This document shows, piece after piece, positions 12,155 to 22,615 of a stretch of DNA of 64,000 nucleotides (position 1 is the stretch's first letter; each line of letters starts with the position of its first letter). This DNA comes from Chrysaora quinquecirrha (taxonomy: Eukaryota; Cnidaria; Scyphozoa; Semaeostomeae; Pelagiidae): positions 52,113-116,112 of the forward strand of contig JACTAT010000319.1 in assembly GCA_014526335.1 (NCBI GenBank), read 5' to 3'. The notes under the pieces were generated by a model, which was given only the letters and a program-made list of their open reading frames with translations, was not told the DNA's origin and did no database searches. Position numbers and translations under genes: made by a program.

Positions 12155-12799
12155 CTCTAAGGTCTCTAATAGACGGGGGTCTGGAATAGCAGAGGGGGTG
12201 AAAAAAATATTGAAAATTAATAATAGGGGGGTTCCAATAGTAGGAGGGCTGGAAAAAGAGGACAATTTAATTGTCGGGGGGGGGGGTAAATAATGTGTAT
12301 CTCTGGCTCCCTGTTCTCTGCACGTAAAACAAAATAGGACCTTTGGATGGCTCTTCGAAATTGCAGTTGGGGTTTCACAAGAACAAGATAATTAGGACAG
12401 CACGTCATTTTACGCTTATTCCTAAACACTTACTCTTTAAATACGTCCAGAATCACTATAAAACAATACAATGCAATGTCCTCCTAGACTTATTCCATGA
12501 GTCCCTCTCTTCGCAAACAGCAGCAACAACAACAACTACCAAACAGCTGTTCGGTCGTCAGCCGTTAGCGATAACTAGGACTCGTGTAATAAGTCTAATG
12601 TCCTCCCAAATTTTTTGACGATATTTCGAGTTGTAAAATTACAGTGCAATGGTTTCATATAGTTCACCAGACTTGAAGGATGTCCTGGCTGGATATTTTT
12701 GCCAAATTTGATAAGCGGGGGGGTTCCAATAAGAGTGTCCTGGGTGGAAATTTTTCAAAAAATTTGTAAGCGGGGGGAGCACTATTAGAGACCTGAGAG
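12155..12799. mobile_element. Tc1/mariner-type MITE, TA target site
   Basis: Inverted ends CTCTAAGGTCTCTAATAG and, reversed, CTCTCAGGTCTCTAATAG, flanked by TA on both sides. The same site in units B (about 22780) and C (about 37180) is empty and reads GTAATAAACAAA, so the insertion and its TA duplication can be read directly. A second MITE (12485-12597) is nested inside. Confidence 0.8.
12485..12597. mobile_element. Nested 113-bp MITE
   Basis: Inverted ends TAGACTTATTCCATGAGTCC and, reversed, TAGACTTATTACACGAGTCC. It interrupts the TA-flanked MITE at 12155-12799 and so is younger than it. Confidence 0.65.
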
Positions 12800-13039
12800 T
12801 AAACAAATGGAATTAGCGTCCATCGAAAATTATTTAGGCACCAAGCATTAACAGTTTCGAAGTGAGAATTAAGAATTATTTGAAGGTTAACAGTAGAGTT
12901 ACTGCACGAGTTGTAGTTATCGCTATTGAATTGAATTGTAGGGAGCTCAAACTGACTAACTAATTCCTACCTGTAGCGAACAACAACAAAATCAATTCAA
13001 TTCAATGTGAGCGAAAGTAAGGGACTTGGAAAGCAAGTA

Positions 13040-14420
13040 TAGGTGAGTTTTACGTTTACTAAAAATAGAGCCTTTTATGGGACTGGTAGGCAATCTAGCC
13101 ATTATTGCCAATATAAAATTATTGCAAAGAAAACACATCTTGGAACATCTCTATTAAACGTTTTTTTCGTGTTTTTTTCCTCAGAGTAAAATCGTCAGAA
13201 ACAGGCCGAGACAACTGGCTTGAGCAGAATATAGGCTCAGAATTGGATTGAAATGCATCCATGCAAAAAGTGAAGCTAAGTTGGCATTGTGGGAGGCCTA
13301 TTATAGGTTTGCGGCTTCAAGGCTTCGACCCTTATTTTGAGTGCGGCTTTTTGGGTGCGGAGTGCGGATTTCGCAATGCTTTGTCTAATGTTTGCGTCTT
13401 CAGAAAAAGCTACGGTTTGCGTTTTTTGGAATGTATTAACATTTTGCATGCGGCTGCGGTTTTACGCGGAGATAGGCTACATAAATTCCGAATTTCACAA
13501 CGAATGTGCATCAAGAAGGCTCTGAGGCGCCAGAAAATAAAGAAGGGAAAGTAACCAAGCGATGAAGCGAACTAGCGACCCAAATGTCGATTGATAAGCT
13601 GTTGGAGTTGTAGTGTTATGGCCACGAGTAATGTTAATCGGCAGTGACTTAACCATTTATTTGATGACGGATTGAGGCTTTTAGCTGATTTTTTCCTGGG
13701 TTCTGGATCCCCTATAACAGGCCCCCATTGTGTTTCGAACACCAATCAGCTCAAGTGAAAGAGTGAGATGACCAATAGAAATCAGAGTAAATATATTTTC
13801 AGTGTGAAACAGTGAGATGACCAATAGAAATCACTTGAAGAGTCCAAATGCCCATGCGAGAAAACGAACTCTTTCTGTCTACACAGAACTAGCCTTTTAA
13901 TTTTGATATGGACAGATTCCATAACGCTAGATCAAATTAGAATCTAGCTCTGCCGATTATTGGAAAACAATCCTCGCCTTAATTCTCTGCACACGCTGGG
14001 TGGACCAGAAAATAATTTGCTATGGCAGAATCAAGAGTGGTTTGCTGCTTAGAGCAGTCGTGTGGCTGCTCCATTTACCGAAAGCTGTATTTATAAATTG
14101 CTTCATGAACATGACAATTTAAAGTTTGTTTTTTCTTAAGATTTTAAAAGATATTAGGGAAAAAATCGCCGTAAATCTATTTCACAATGAAAGGAGTTAG
14201 ATTGAATTTCTGAGCAAAAAATATGAAGAGTTTTAGACATAGGCTGCAAAGTTATATTGCACAATCTTGCTGAAAATTCAAAGGCCTTAAAAATGTGGGT
14301 GTCCGGGTGACCAGGGATGGGTGACTGCAAGCCTAATGCAGAATTTTTTTTGGCAACTGTTAATTCAGTCCGAATTACCCTTCAAAGTTCGCAATGTATG
14401 TCTGGTACTGCTCCTAAGCA
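13040..14420. other. Upstream region of gene copy A, no exon seen
   Basis: From about 13700 the sequence aligns with 27590-28090 and 38090-38720 upstream of copies B and C, so it belongs to the tandem unit. No supported coding frame. A 97-codon frame at 13261-13554 has no similarity, splice signals or conserved counterpart. Confidence 0.5.
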
Positions 14421-14427
14421 ACGATTG

Positions 14428-14435
14428 TGACGTCA
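14428..14435 (+). promoter_or_regulatory. CRE motif upstream of copy A
   Basis: Palindromic TGACGTCA, the consensus site of CREB/ATF bZIP factors, 51 bp upstream of the predicted transcription start. It is present at the matching place in copies B (28095-28102) and C (38730-38737). Confidence 0.6.
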
Positions 14436-14454
14436 ATGAAATTAACAAAATTGA

Positions 14455-14490
14455 CATAAAAAAGATAAATTTAACCGTTCAATTCAGTTG
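14455..14490 (+). promoter_or_regulatory. Core promoter of copy A with altered TATA
   Basis: CATAAAAA at 14455-14462 stands where copies B and C have TATAAATA and TATAAAAA. An initiator-like TCAGTT has its A at 14486, 31 bp downstream, the same spacing as in B and C. The first T of the TATA box is C here, which may weaken it. Confidence 0.55.
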
Positions 14491-14592
14491 CAATTTTGAT
14501 TTGCTTGAGTTCAGACGTGAGTCTCAAGATTTAATCGCTGCAATTTTCCAAGTGATCTTTGATTCGCTTTACGGTGAAATCAAGTTTAGATG

Positions 14593-17500
14593 ATGGAGGA
14601 AAGCATTCGGAAATCGATTGCGAAGTTTCAAGCTTCGATTAATCAACCGACAGTTTATTTTGTGAAAGAGGTAAGATCGACTAATTGTTTTGAAAATCCT
14701 TTAAACATTTAAAAACATTAAAGTATTTGATAATTTTTTACTTTATCATTTATTTTATAAATTTCAGAAGGGAAACAACTAAAAAATAAAAGTGGCTTTA
14801 AGGTTTAAGGTTTAAATTTGTTAAAGAAAAATAATTTTAAAAGATTTTGGGCTTAGGATTAGAGTGGTTAGGCCGACGGCCCTCGACGAAAACCGTTACT
14901 GTTGCCACGGTGAATCACTAAGCAACACTGCAATCCCACAGTTCCTAGCTAATCAATCTTGTTCCCAGTCTCTGATCAGAGAATTCGGTCTATTTTTAGG
15001 ATTTAAAAACAAAATACATTTGAAATACTTTATTTAACTTAACTTGTAAACTTTTTAACACATTATGTACATTATTATTATATTATTTTAACTTTTAATA
15101 TAAATTTACTAGCTTTATTCTCTTGAACAAAATGGCAATAACATATGGCGGACTTACAACAACATAATGTTAAATATAGGTAACTTAATAATAATATATT
15201 TAACATCTTAATATTTCGCGATTAGTATCTTTTTTATTTAACATATCTTTTGATTAAATTTATTTGCTAGAATTCCTACATAAATCATTTTTCAAATTAT
15301 TTGCCGAAATATAAAATACAAACTATCAAGGCATTCTTATAGCAATAAAATAAAAGAATATTTGAATGATAAATAAACATGAAATGTACAGCTATCAGAA
15401 AATTCATTTTCCTATCCCATGATTTCATTTTAGATTCTCTATATTCAAACATCAAACAGCTGACTGAGATAAGAGATGACAAAAGCAATATTTTGCAGAA
15501 AATGCTCAAATTATCATATCGAAGACTCGCATTTCGATTGGTAATGATTACAATACAATTATTACACTTTTACCACTTAATATTCACCCCGGTAATGTAT
15601 GTGCAGTACAGTGGAGGATATTCAGTACAGTGGAGGATATTCAGTATAGTGGAGGGATATCATTAGTACATTTAGTGTTGAAAATCCTCAATTGTCCTGA
15701 TGATATTCCTCCACCGTTCTGATGATATCCCTTCACCGTTCTGATGACATCCCTCCACCGTACTGATGATATCCCTTCACCGTTCTGATGACATCCCTCC
15801 ACCGTACTGATGATATCCCTTCACCGTTCTGATGACATCCCTCCACCGTACTGATGATATCCCTTCACCGTTCTGATGACATCCGTCCACCGTACTGATG
15901 ATATCCCTTCACCGTTCTAATGACATCTCTCTACTGTACTGCTCAGACATAACTGGGGTAATTTTTCATCGGTTCTGTTTTCTGTGCTCAGCGTAAACCC
16001 AAATTACCTTAACCTAATGAATAATATCATTCTATTCAGATAAAGAATGAAGTCAGCGAAATTCTGGAAAAGTTGTCGCAATTTTCCAAAACAGTAAGAT
16101 GAAAAATATATTTTTGAAATTAAACAAAAACATTATTATAAAATGGCAAGCATTTAAATGTAATACATGGATGCATAATTGTGTTATTTCTTTTGTAGCT
16201 TGACAATCCTAATGCTATTCGTGGCATTCGAGCTCTTGCAAAATGTGTCAAAAAGGTTATGAAATCCTGGGATACATTTTTCCATGGAATAAGCTTTATG
16301 GTAAGTTAAAAAATTCTAAACCTTTCTAATTTCCAGATCTATTTCTCTGTATTTCTCAGAGATTATGCTGCTAACGTCTCTAAAATAGAGGTGCCGAATG
16401 CTGAATCTGAAACTAGCATCGAGTTTTCTAGACTTTCCTGAAAATCCTGTTGACTATTAAGCAAAATAGCTACTTTGGGGAAAAGGGAGAAAAATTAAAA
16501 AATTTAAATTCGACAAATACTAAAAGGCAAATTTAATCTGATTTCAGTTCTATGATTCAATTTAGAGTCAAGAAAATGTTGAGAAGTTGCAAAATGACAT
16601 ACTGCTATTTCACAAGAATGCATATTTTGAAATGAGATCGTTGTCGAGAAATATGGTTGAAATCAACCAGAAACTCAGTGACATGATAGCCAAATGCAAG
16701 GCAAAGCCACACGAAGATGCAAATGAATGCTGCAAAGAAAGTTCTCGTCGTTTCAAGCTAGGCCATTTCAAATTTGAGAGTGAATATATGAGAGAGCCAA
16801 TTTCTGTCGTTTCTCCTTCCTGTAAGAGGAAGGCTGATGATGATGAAGGAGGAAGTCAGACAAAGAAGAGACGACATGACTCTATCTACGAGGGAGATGA
16901 ACATGACATCTCAAATGAAAAAGTTGGTGATGATCAGCAACAGCGAAAAAGAATGAAGCTGTCTGCTGGAGACGAGAAGGACAAAATAGAAGGAAAACTT
17001 TTTCCATGCTCGTCTAAAATGCTTGAGCAAGCCTACAAAATTCCAAAACTGACCCTCGTTAGGAGAGAGGGTCAAATTTTGAAAAGAGAGAGAACTGAGC
17101 CTCAGTTTCAGATGAAGAAACAAATTAAAAAAGAGACTGCAGGAGGAATCAGCACTCTCAACAAAATTGCTTGTAATGTCCGACTTGTGAGGGAAGAGCC
17201 TATTGCAGCAAGCACATCGAGCAAAGTTGCCTCGAGCATGCCAAAAGTGAGCAAGCTTACAAATATGGCTGTAAAAGTAGATGATTCTACGCTTCTTTCG
17301 AGAAAAAGAAAGAGAGATGCCAGTGAACTTGCAAAATCACGAAGCACACTGAATACCAAAGCCTCTCAGCTCATTAAAAGGTTTAAGAGAAACATCCAGC
17401 ATCATCTACCAAAACCAAAACTGTGTGATGCTCATCAGAATAACAACAAAGTAACAAAATTTGATCCGTTGTGCAGCTCTTGCAAAGAAAACAGAAAAAA

Positions 17501-17594
17501 GAAGCTTCAGGAACTTGTTGCTTTGAAAAATAAAGCAAAAACCAAAGCAAATGATGATTTTGCTTTCTTCAGTCGAGAATTCAGTAGAAAGTAG
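14593..17594 (+). CDS. Lys/Arg-rich nuclear protein, copy A (478 aa)
   Basis: Six exons: 14593-14670, 15113-15179, 15434-15540, 16040-16093, 16199-16300 and 16566-17594. All are GT-AG with phases 0, 1, 0, 0, 0. The 67-bp exon 2 is supported by near-perfect conservation in the three copies and because it alone makes exons 1 and 3 compatible. An in-frame ATG at 14590 exists only in this copy, so 14593 (ATGGAGG, shared) is used. Residues 1-140 look helical; the stretch ALAKCVKKVMKSW faintly recalls the last helix of TFIIS N-terminal (LW) domains, too weak to assign. Exon 6 encodes basic segments typical of nuclear localisation (CKRK...KKRR; SRKRKRD) and near the C-terminus a CxxH-x12-CxxC pattern (LCDAH...LCSSC) that could bind zinc. 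Probably nuclear; function unknown. Confidence 0.8.
14860..14988. promoter_or_regulatory. Conserved intron-1 block, copy A
   Basis: About 125 bp (GTGGTTAGGCCGACGG ... GTTCCCAGTCTCTG) kept nearly unchanged at 28535-28660 and 39163-39285, while flanking intron 1 sequence is riddled with indels. No reading frame is open in all three copies (copy B has an in-frame TAG) and there is no polypyrimidine tract before it, so it is not a convincing exon. Possible intronic enhancer or structured RNA. Confidence 0.45.
15595..15965. mobile_element. Hairpin MITE with 22-bp repeat arms, intron 3 of copy A
   Basis: Begins CACCCCGGTAATGTATGTGC and ends with its inverted form (GACATAACTGGGGTA). The left arm has CAGTACAGTGGAGG repeats; the right arm is the complement (TGATGATATCCCTTCACCG, TGATGACATCCCTCCACCG) expanded as 44-bp dimers about four times. 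Equivalent elements sit at 29285-29615 and 39908-40295, and a fourth is at 46735-47010. Confidence 0.7.
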
Positions 17595-18270
17595 GCTTGG
17601 AATATAAAACAAAAATGACTTTAACGTGCTATAATTGCCATGAATATCGTTAAACTGAAATAGCATGAGTTATATCACGCATTATATTCCAAGTAAAATA
17701 GGAGCAACATATCATCCTCGTATATTTTCTTTATTTAAAGTATCTTAGAAATAGAACGTGTAAAAGTAATATCTGCTGACTTAACTGAGGGGGAACGACA
17801 TTGAAGTTTTTATCGTGTTAGATTCTGCTATACGTATGCGAAACATCTTATTCAGTCTGTCAAAGCTGTCTACTGGTTGCAAGATGCAATCATCCACTAG
17901 CAGTGTTGTAAAGCGGATCTCTTATGCGGCAAATTTATCGCGCGGGGAAAAATGTTTCTCACGACACATGCTTAAAACTGCTTGCTGCATAAACTACAAT
18001 GTCTCTGCTTGTCTTTGCGATAGCTCAGTTTCAACTGGAAGATATTGTTGGTCAATGACCAACGTCCAATTTCCAACGATCAATGTCAAACTGTTGTTGC
18101 CTTCTGTCAGCGACCTCAAAGAATCTACAATCCTCGCCAAACATGCTGGGACACTTTTCAAAATTTTCAAAATTATCGCTTTAAAGACGCATACCCTCTT
18201 TTCCCCCGACTGTTGGCGAAATTGATGTTGTCAGTGGTCCCAACATTGAGTCAGGGGAGGAGATCTAATT
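17595..18270 (+). pseudogene. Relic ORF downstream of copy A (5' part)
   Basis: A frame from about 17885 (MQSSTSSVVKRISYAANL) aligns with 42183 onward in unit C (MQSTSGNVVKRISFVPNLL). In unit C it runs on into DTDEQYEAL; in units A and B that continuation is found 1.9 kb away (19860), separated by unrelated sequence. In no unit is the frame intact. It may be the remnant of a second gene or of a long exon; no family recognised. Confidence 0.3.
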
Positions 18271-18670
18271 ACACGCCTTTTTTTATAAAGAACCTAGCTC
18301 AAGGCCTAGTTCTTAAAGTTCCTTATTCTTTTACCTGTTTTGAGACGATTATAGTTCCAAAAGTTCCTTAATAGTTCCTTAATTTTAACTGCGCATACAG
18401 TTTAATGACTACTGTACAGAGACATTTGCATGTAAGCAAAGCTCGAGACTACTCAAGGAAACATTTGATACATGCGTAAAGTACAATTTATGTGATTTTC
18501 GACTTCAAATAAATGGAACAGGGTTTCTAATTCTTGATTGTTTGCAGTGATAAAAATATTCAACAATGAAAAGTTCCTTAGTGATTTTCTCTTTAGTATA
18601 AGTTCTTTAAATTTTCGGGCCTTCTACATGTGGGTTTCTTATAAAGTGGTTCCTTATAAAAAAAGCGTGT
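18271..18670. mobile_element. 400-bp MITE, ACACGC...GCGTGT ends
   Basis: Inverted ends ACACGCCTTTTTTTATAAAG and, reversed, ACACGCTTTTTTTATAAGG, with internal AGTTCCTTA repeats. It lies within the 1.9-kb segment that separates the relic ORF halves and is duplicated at 31924-32323. A decayed half copy is at about 5040-5130. Confidence 0.7.
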
Positions 18671-19850
18671 ACCCGAATATATATGATGGGACCTAATGGC
18701 GATGATTGTAGCTTCTCGTGCATATAGAAATTAACAGCCAAGATCAGCTGTGGATATTGCCGTAATATCAGGTTCAGAATAAGCAAAGTGGTTCTAAATT
18801 TGTGAGATGTTTTTACCGAAGAGGAAGAGCATAATCGGTTTCTTTAAATTCCATTCTATTTAGCTCATTTTGCAATATTTCACCCTCTCTTTTCTTTTAA
18901 AAGGCGATTAGACATTGAATTTTTCTCAATGTTTTTAGAGGAGAGTCAAAGTATGCTAGATGACTTGCGGGGACATGTTTCTCGCTTGCTACCCTCATGT
19001 TTAGCCTCCTGGGAGATACGCCGAATAGTGTTGCGGGCGACATTTCTCCAAGTTTAGCCACAGCTTAAGAGTAAAGAGTCTTTTTTCTTAGTTAGGGATT
19101 GCAAAATGTCCAAATATTGATTCAGGCTGGTACTGATGTAATTAAGTACCTCTCGGCAATGCTATTGCAAAACTGCTAGCATGCAGTTTTCCTGCATGAA
19201 ATACATGCATTTTTATTTAACTTCATTAGGACAGATTTCAGAATAGAACAGTCTGAATAGTTTTCAATTACCTGTTGATTCTCCTTTTCCCCCTTTACAA
19301 TGCTGTTTCGAATAAATTTTTTTTTCTTTACTCCAACGTTGTGTTTGGGGTAAAGGTGGAGTATGAAGCTATTAAAATGGGAAATCGTTAACCAACATTT
19401 TGTTGGAATTGAATTCTAGCGAGGATTATTTATAATATTGACTTCAGTCAATTATGTGAATTGAAAAACGAGGGTAAAGAGGATTAAGTGACGGGTGACC
19501 TTGAGAGAGACAACTCACATTTTAAGGAAATATACAGGACTTGGTTGCAATCATTTAAAAGCCCAATAAAGCATCGATTGCAAGCATCTAACAATCCTTC
19601 GACACAATCTACAGGTCTTTTTCAAATTAGAAACAAATCTGTCTTTCAAACTGTTCATTTTTCTCAAAAATGCATGTAAATTCTCGACTACTCGTAATAT
19701 CAGCACCATTTGCGCATGCATGGAAAGGCAGTTTGAAGATTTCACTTGTAAAAAATATTGAGTCTGAAATGTACGTATCATGCAAAAATTTGGTTTAACT
19801 AATAGGCCACTTCGATGAAAAATTAATTTGAATGTAACAAGCATCGCTGT
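18671..19850. other. Non-coding part of unit A, no gene seen
   Basis: Rest of the segment separating the relic ORF halves, present in units A and B and missing from unit C. Short frames are identical in A and B only because the DNA is freshly duplicated, so that identity is not evidence of coding. Confidence 0.5.
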
Positions 19851-19854
19851 CTTG

Positions 19855-20262
19855 TTTAATGACACTAGTGAACAGTATGAGGCATTATGGAAAATTTTAT
19901 CCAAGGAATTCATGAAAAACAATCTAGCAAGGAGGTATTTCTTTGCCCAACATACCCCATGTTTCATGCAGACCCAGATGAGATCGGGTGCAACTTGAAC
20001 TTGATCCCTTTGGTGAAAAGATTTGGACGCTTTCGACCACATGTACTTTTTTGAAAAGAGGCTTTCTCTTGACAACATCAGAGTGACCACAAGCGACACA
20101 ATAATGACAGCGATGCACTCGAACCCCTTCTTGCAGCTTTTTCAAGGATTATACAAAGCTAAAAATATGGGAAAGCATGAAAATTTGGCATTTGCTTCAG
20201 GCTTTCAAATGCGAAAGGCAAATTTATTTTGTGTAACGTTGTTTTTCAACGCAATTTGGGCC
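19855..20262 (+). pseudogene. Relic ORF downstream of copy A (3' part)
   Basis: Frames TSEQYEALWKILSKEFM (from about 19870) and FFEKRLSLDNIRVTTSDTIM then FLQLFQGLYKAK (20049 onward) have diverged counterparts in unit C (42268-43110), where frameshifts and a LINE fragment break them. The unit C copy ends at a consensus-like donor (CGAAAG/gtaag). Likely a decaying gene or former exons; no family recognised. Confidence 0.3.
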
Positions 20263-21480
20263 TAGTTGCATCATTGATATTACTGTAGCCATGGTAACTA
20301 AATATGGCGAAAAGAAGGAAAGAGTTTTAAAGTTTATTTTGCTAGCTTAGTTAAGAAGCATGGTTTGTAAGCGAAGGACTTTGCATGCATTTCATGGTTA
20401 TCTTAATCAAGATGTTTGAGCCCTCAGCCCGTAAGTTCTCGAATTGGCTCCCCTTCCCTTCGAATAAGCTCTTCCCTTGAATTAGCCCCACCCAAACAGC
20501 GAGAAATTGTTAATAAGCCCCCATCTCTGTCATGTAAGTGTTAGCCTTTTGAGTCCATATTGGAACTTTATCGAGTGATGACATAAAATGCATTCTCTTA
20601 CTAAATAAAAAATCACGCTTTTGTGAATACTTTCACAAGCCCTCCTCCCCGTTCAATCTCACCTCAAATGAGCCCCCCTCCAAAATAATAAAAAGTAATT
20701 AAGCCCCCAGAGGGCTTAGTTTAGGATTTACATTTAATGCAATGAAAATATTTAGAAATCAATGGGAAAGGAGAACCAATAGAGATCCTCCAAGTTAACA
20801 GCATATAGCCATTATTTTCATACCTAATTTTAAGGAAAATTTATCACTGCACATTTAAACAAGTACAGGGGATTTCGGCGGAGCACATGAAATTTTTTGC
20901 TGGTCACGCCCTTTACTTTCTTTGTGAACGTAACCAATACTTTTAAGTTCCACAAATTTATTAGAAAAGACATGCAAAATAGTGATTTTTTATCAATCTC
21001 AATCAAAAGGGCTGGTGAAGCAAACGATGGAAAAGGTTATTCCAAGGAACTGAGTGTTCTTGTTTCCACAAATAATAACGTTATGCATTAATTAAACACT
21101 GTTGTCACTGCACATTTTGAATCCATTTTATTACTGCAGAAATTGGTTATCACTGCACCTAAAATAAAGTATGATCATGGTAGAATAAGTAAATGTTTTT
21201 TATACATAAATATGTTTGACGACGGTGCAATTGAGAAAAAATTAGTTTTGCGTCATAGTTCTATCTCTCAATTTGAGCTGGCTTTCCACTATTTTAAAAA
21301 TTGCGTGTTAGGCGACATGACGAGAATGGGTATGCGCAATCGTATTTTTAACATGTGACTTTTTCTTTTTAAATTTGGTTTGAAGTTATGATACTCTTTT
21401 CGGCATTGCGCAATGAGACATTACGAGAAATTTGACCTTTAACTCCCTTTCCAATACCAGTCTACTCAGTTTAACTTCTC
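20263..21480. other. Non-coding 3' part of unit A
   Basis: AT-rich DNA shared with unit B (33916-35130) and partly with unit C (43125-43660). No supported exon or element ends. Confidence 0.5.
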
Positions 21481-21529
21481 TGTTTCGAAACCAGACTGTA
21501 TGATATGACGAGAGAGCCAACGAAACGTT

Positions 21530-22000
21530 AAGCTCGAGTAGAGCCTTGGGCTGTATAACTTGGAGAGTTATACACTCGGATATTTCACAGAGAACTAAAG
21601 CCCGTGAGCAGTAGCTCACTGCGCTGGAAAATGCGTTGGCTATCTCATCATACATTCCTTGTTCGAATCTCATCTATTCTGGTACGCCAATAGTGGAAAA
21701 ATCTATCCTAGTGTTGCATTTGTTATATGGTGCTGAAAACGGCTCAACATAGCCGAAACACAAAAAGTCAAACTGAATGATCGCTTGAGCTGTACGACTT
21801 GGAGAGTTATACTCGATGGTTCCATTGAACTCTATAGCTCAGAAGAAACGACGTTGGTCGTACAGTCGTGGTTCAAATCATACCTATTGTTCCATGTCAC
21901 TTGTGAAAAAATCTATCCTAGGGTTCGCTATTCATGACAAATATATATATATAAATATGTGAAGACAGGTCAACAAAGCCGAAACAAGAAAAATCGAATA
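21530..22000 (+). repeat. Tandem tRNA-like / hammerhead-like repeats, unit A
   Basis: Two diverged units of about 230-250 bp. Each has a box A-like TATAGCTCAG or AGTAGCTCACTG, a box B-like GTTCGAATC or GGTTCAAATC, and a block CTGAAAACGGCTCAACATAG followed by CCGAAAC. That block resembles the CTGANGA...GAAA core of hammerhead ribozymes, though here the G of CTGANGA is replaced. Same arrangement at 35185-35650 and 43670-44130, single unit at 25177-25375. Confidence 0.55.
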
Positions 22001-22409
22001 GTAGGAAAACTTGCTTTTGGCCACGAATGACCAATTCCTTAGGTTAAGTCCCAGCACACGAGAGCACTTTGGTTAAGCAAAGCAATATGTGCACAAGCAA
22101 AATGCCACGAATGATAGTACCAAAAGTGCTACAATTTTGTACGCAAAGTTCTTACTAAGAAAAAACTCTTATTATATGGTGCAATATTGTCTTTTATTGT
22201 ATCTTATTTTTATTACTTATATGCCTTGCTGTTTTTGATTTTGTCTTTCCATGTTTAAATCTTTGTTTTCTTGGTTAATCCGTAAAGAAAAAATTTCATG
22301 CTATTTGGAATGTGCTATATCTATAAAGTGAAAATGAAAAGCACAACATCATTGAGCCCATCATCATCTCTACGCATTCTCGAATGGAGATTGAATTTCT
22401 AACATTCAC

Positions 22410-22615
22410 CTAGCTGCTCCTATGATAGTCTAGTAGTGGTAAAGTATAGGAAAACTAGTTTCAGCACGCTAGCCCTACTGCCCCTCAAAAGGGGGCCAAA
22501 TTCGGAAAATGATACAGCACACCAGAACCGAACTTAGGTGCTTCTATTATAGTCTAGTAGTGGTGGGGTATAGGAAAACTAGTTTCAGCACGCTAGCCAT
22601 ACTGCCTGAAAAGGG
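22410..22615 (+). repeat. 124-bp satellite array 2 (2 units)
   Basis: Two units of the 124-bp satellite, ending in the same CTGCCTGAAAAGGGGTTCCA as arrays 1 and 3. It marks the boundary between tandem units A and B. Confidence 0.88.

Larger units (their letters stand above)
16040..22460 (+). repeat. Large direct duplication, member A
   Basis: From exon 4 of copy A through its 3' flank into satellite array 2, this matches 29692-36115 almost base for base (offset 13649-13656). Only scattered substitutions and homopolymer indels differ, apart from a cluster in the last third of exon 6. Upstream of 16040 the two copies are clearly more diverged. Confidence 0.88.

Noticed and set aside
14860..14988. 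Conserved intron-1 block as an exon or 5S rRNA fragment
   Set aside because: Copy B has a stop in the only plausible frame, no polypyrimidine tract precedes it, and similarity to 5S rRNA is limited to a few scattered bases in mixed orientation.
15700..15940. A CRISPR-like array of regular repeats
   Set aside because: Units abut with no unique spacers and are the arm of an inverted MITE in an animal intron.
16199..16300. Calling the protein a TFIIS/Med26/elongin A homologue
   Set aside because: Only one helix looks similar and the Ala-Lys to Trp spacing differs; the conserved Gly/Thr of the LW domain are not evident.
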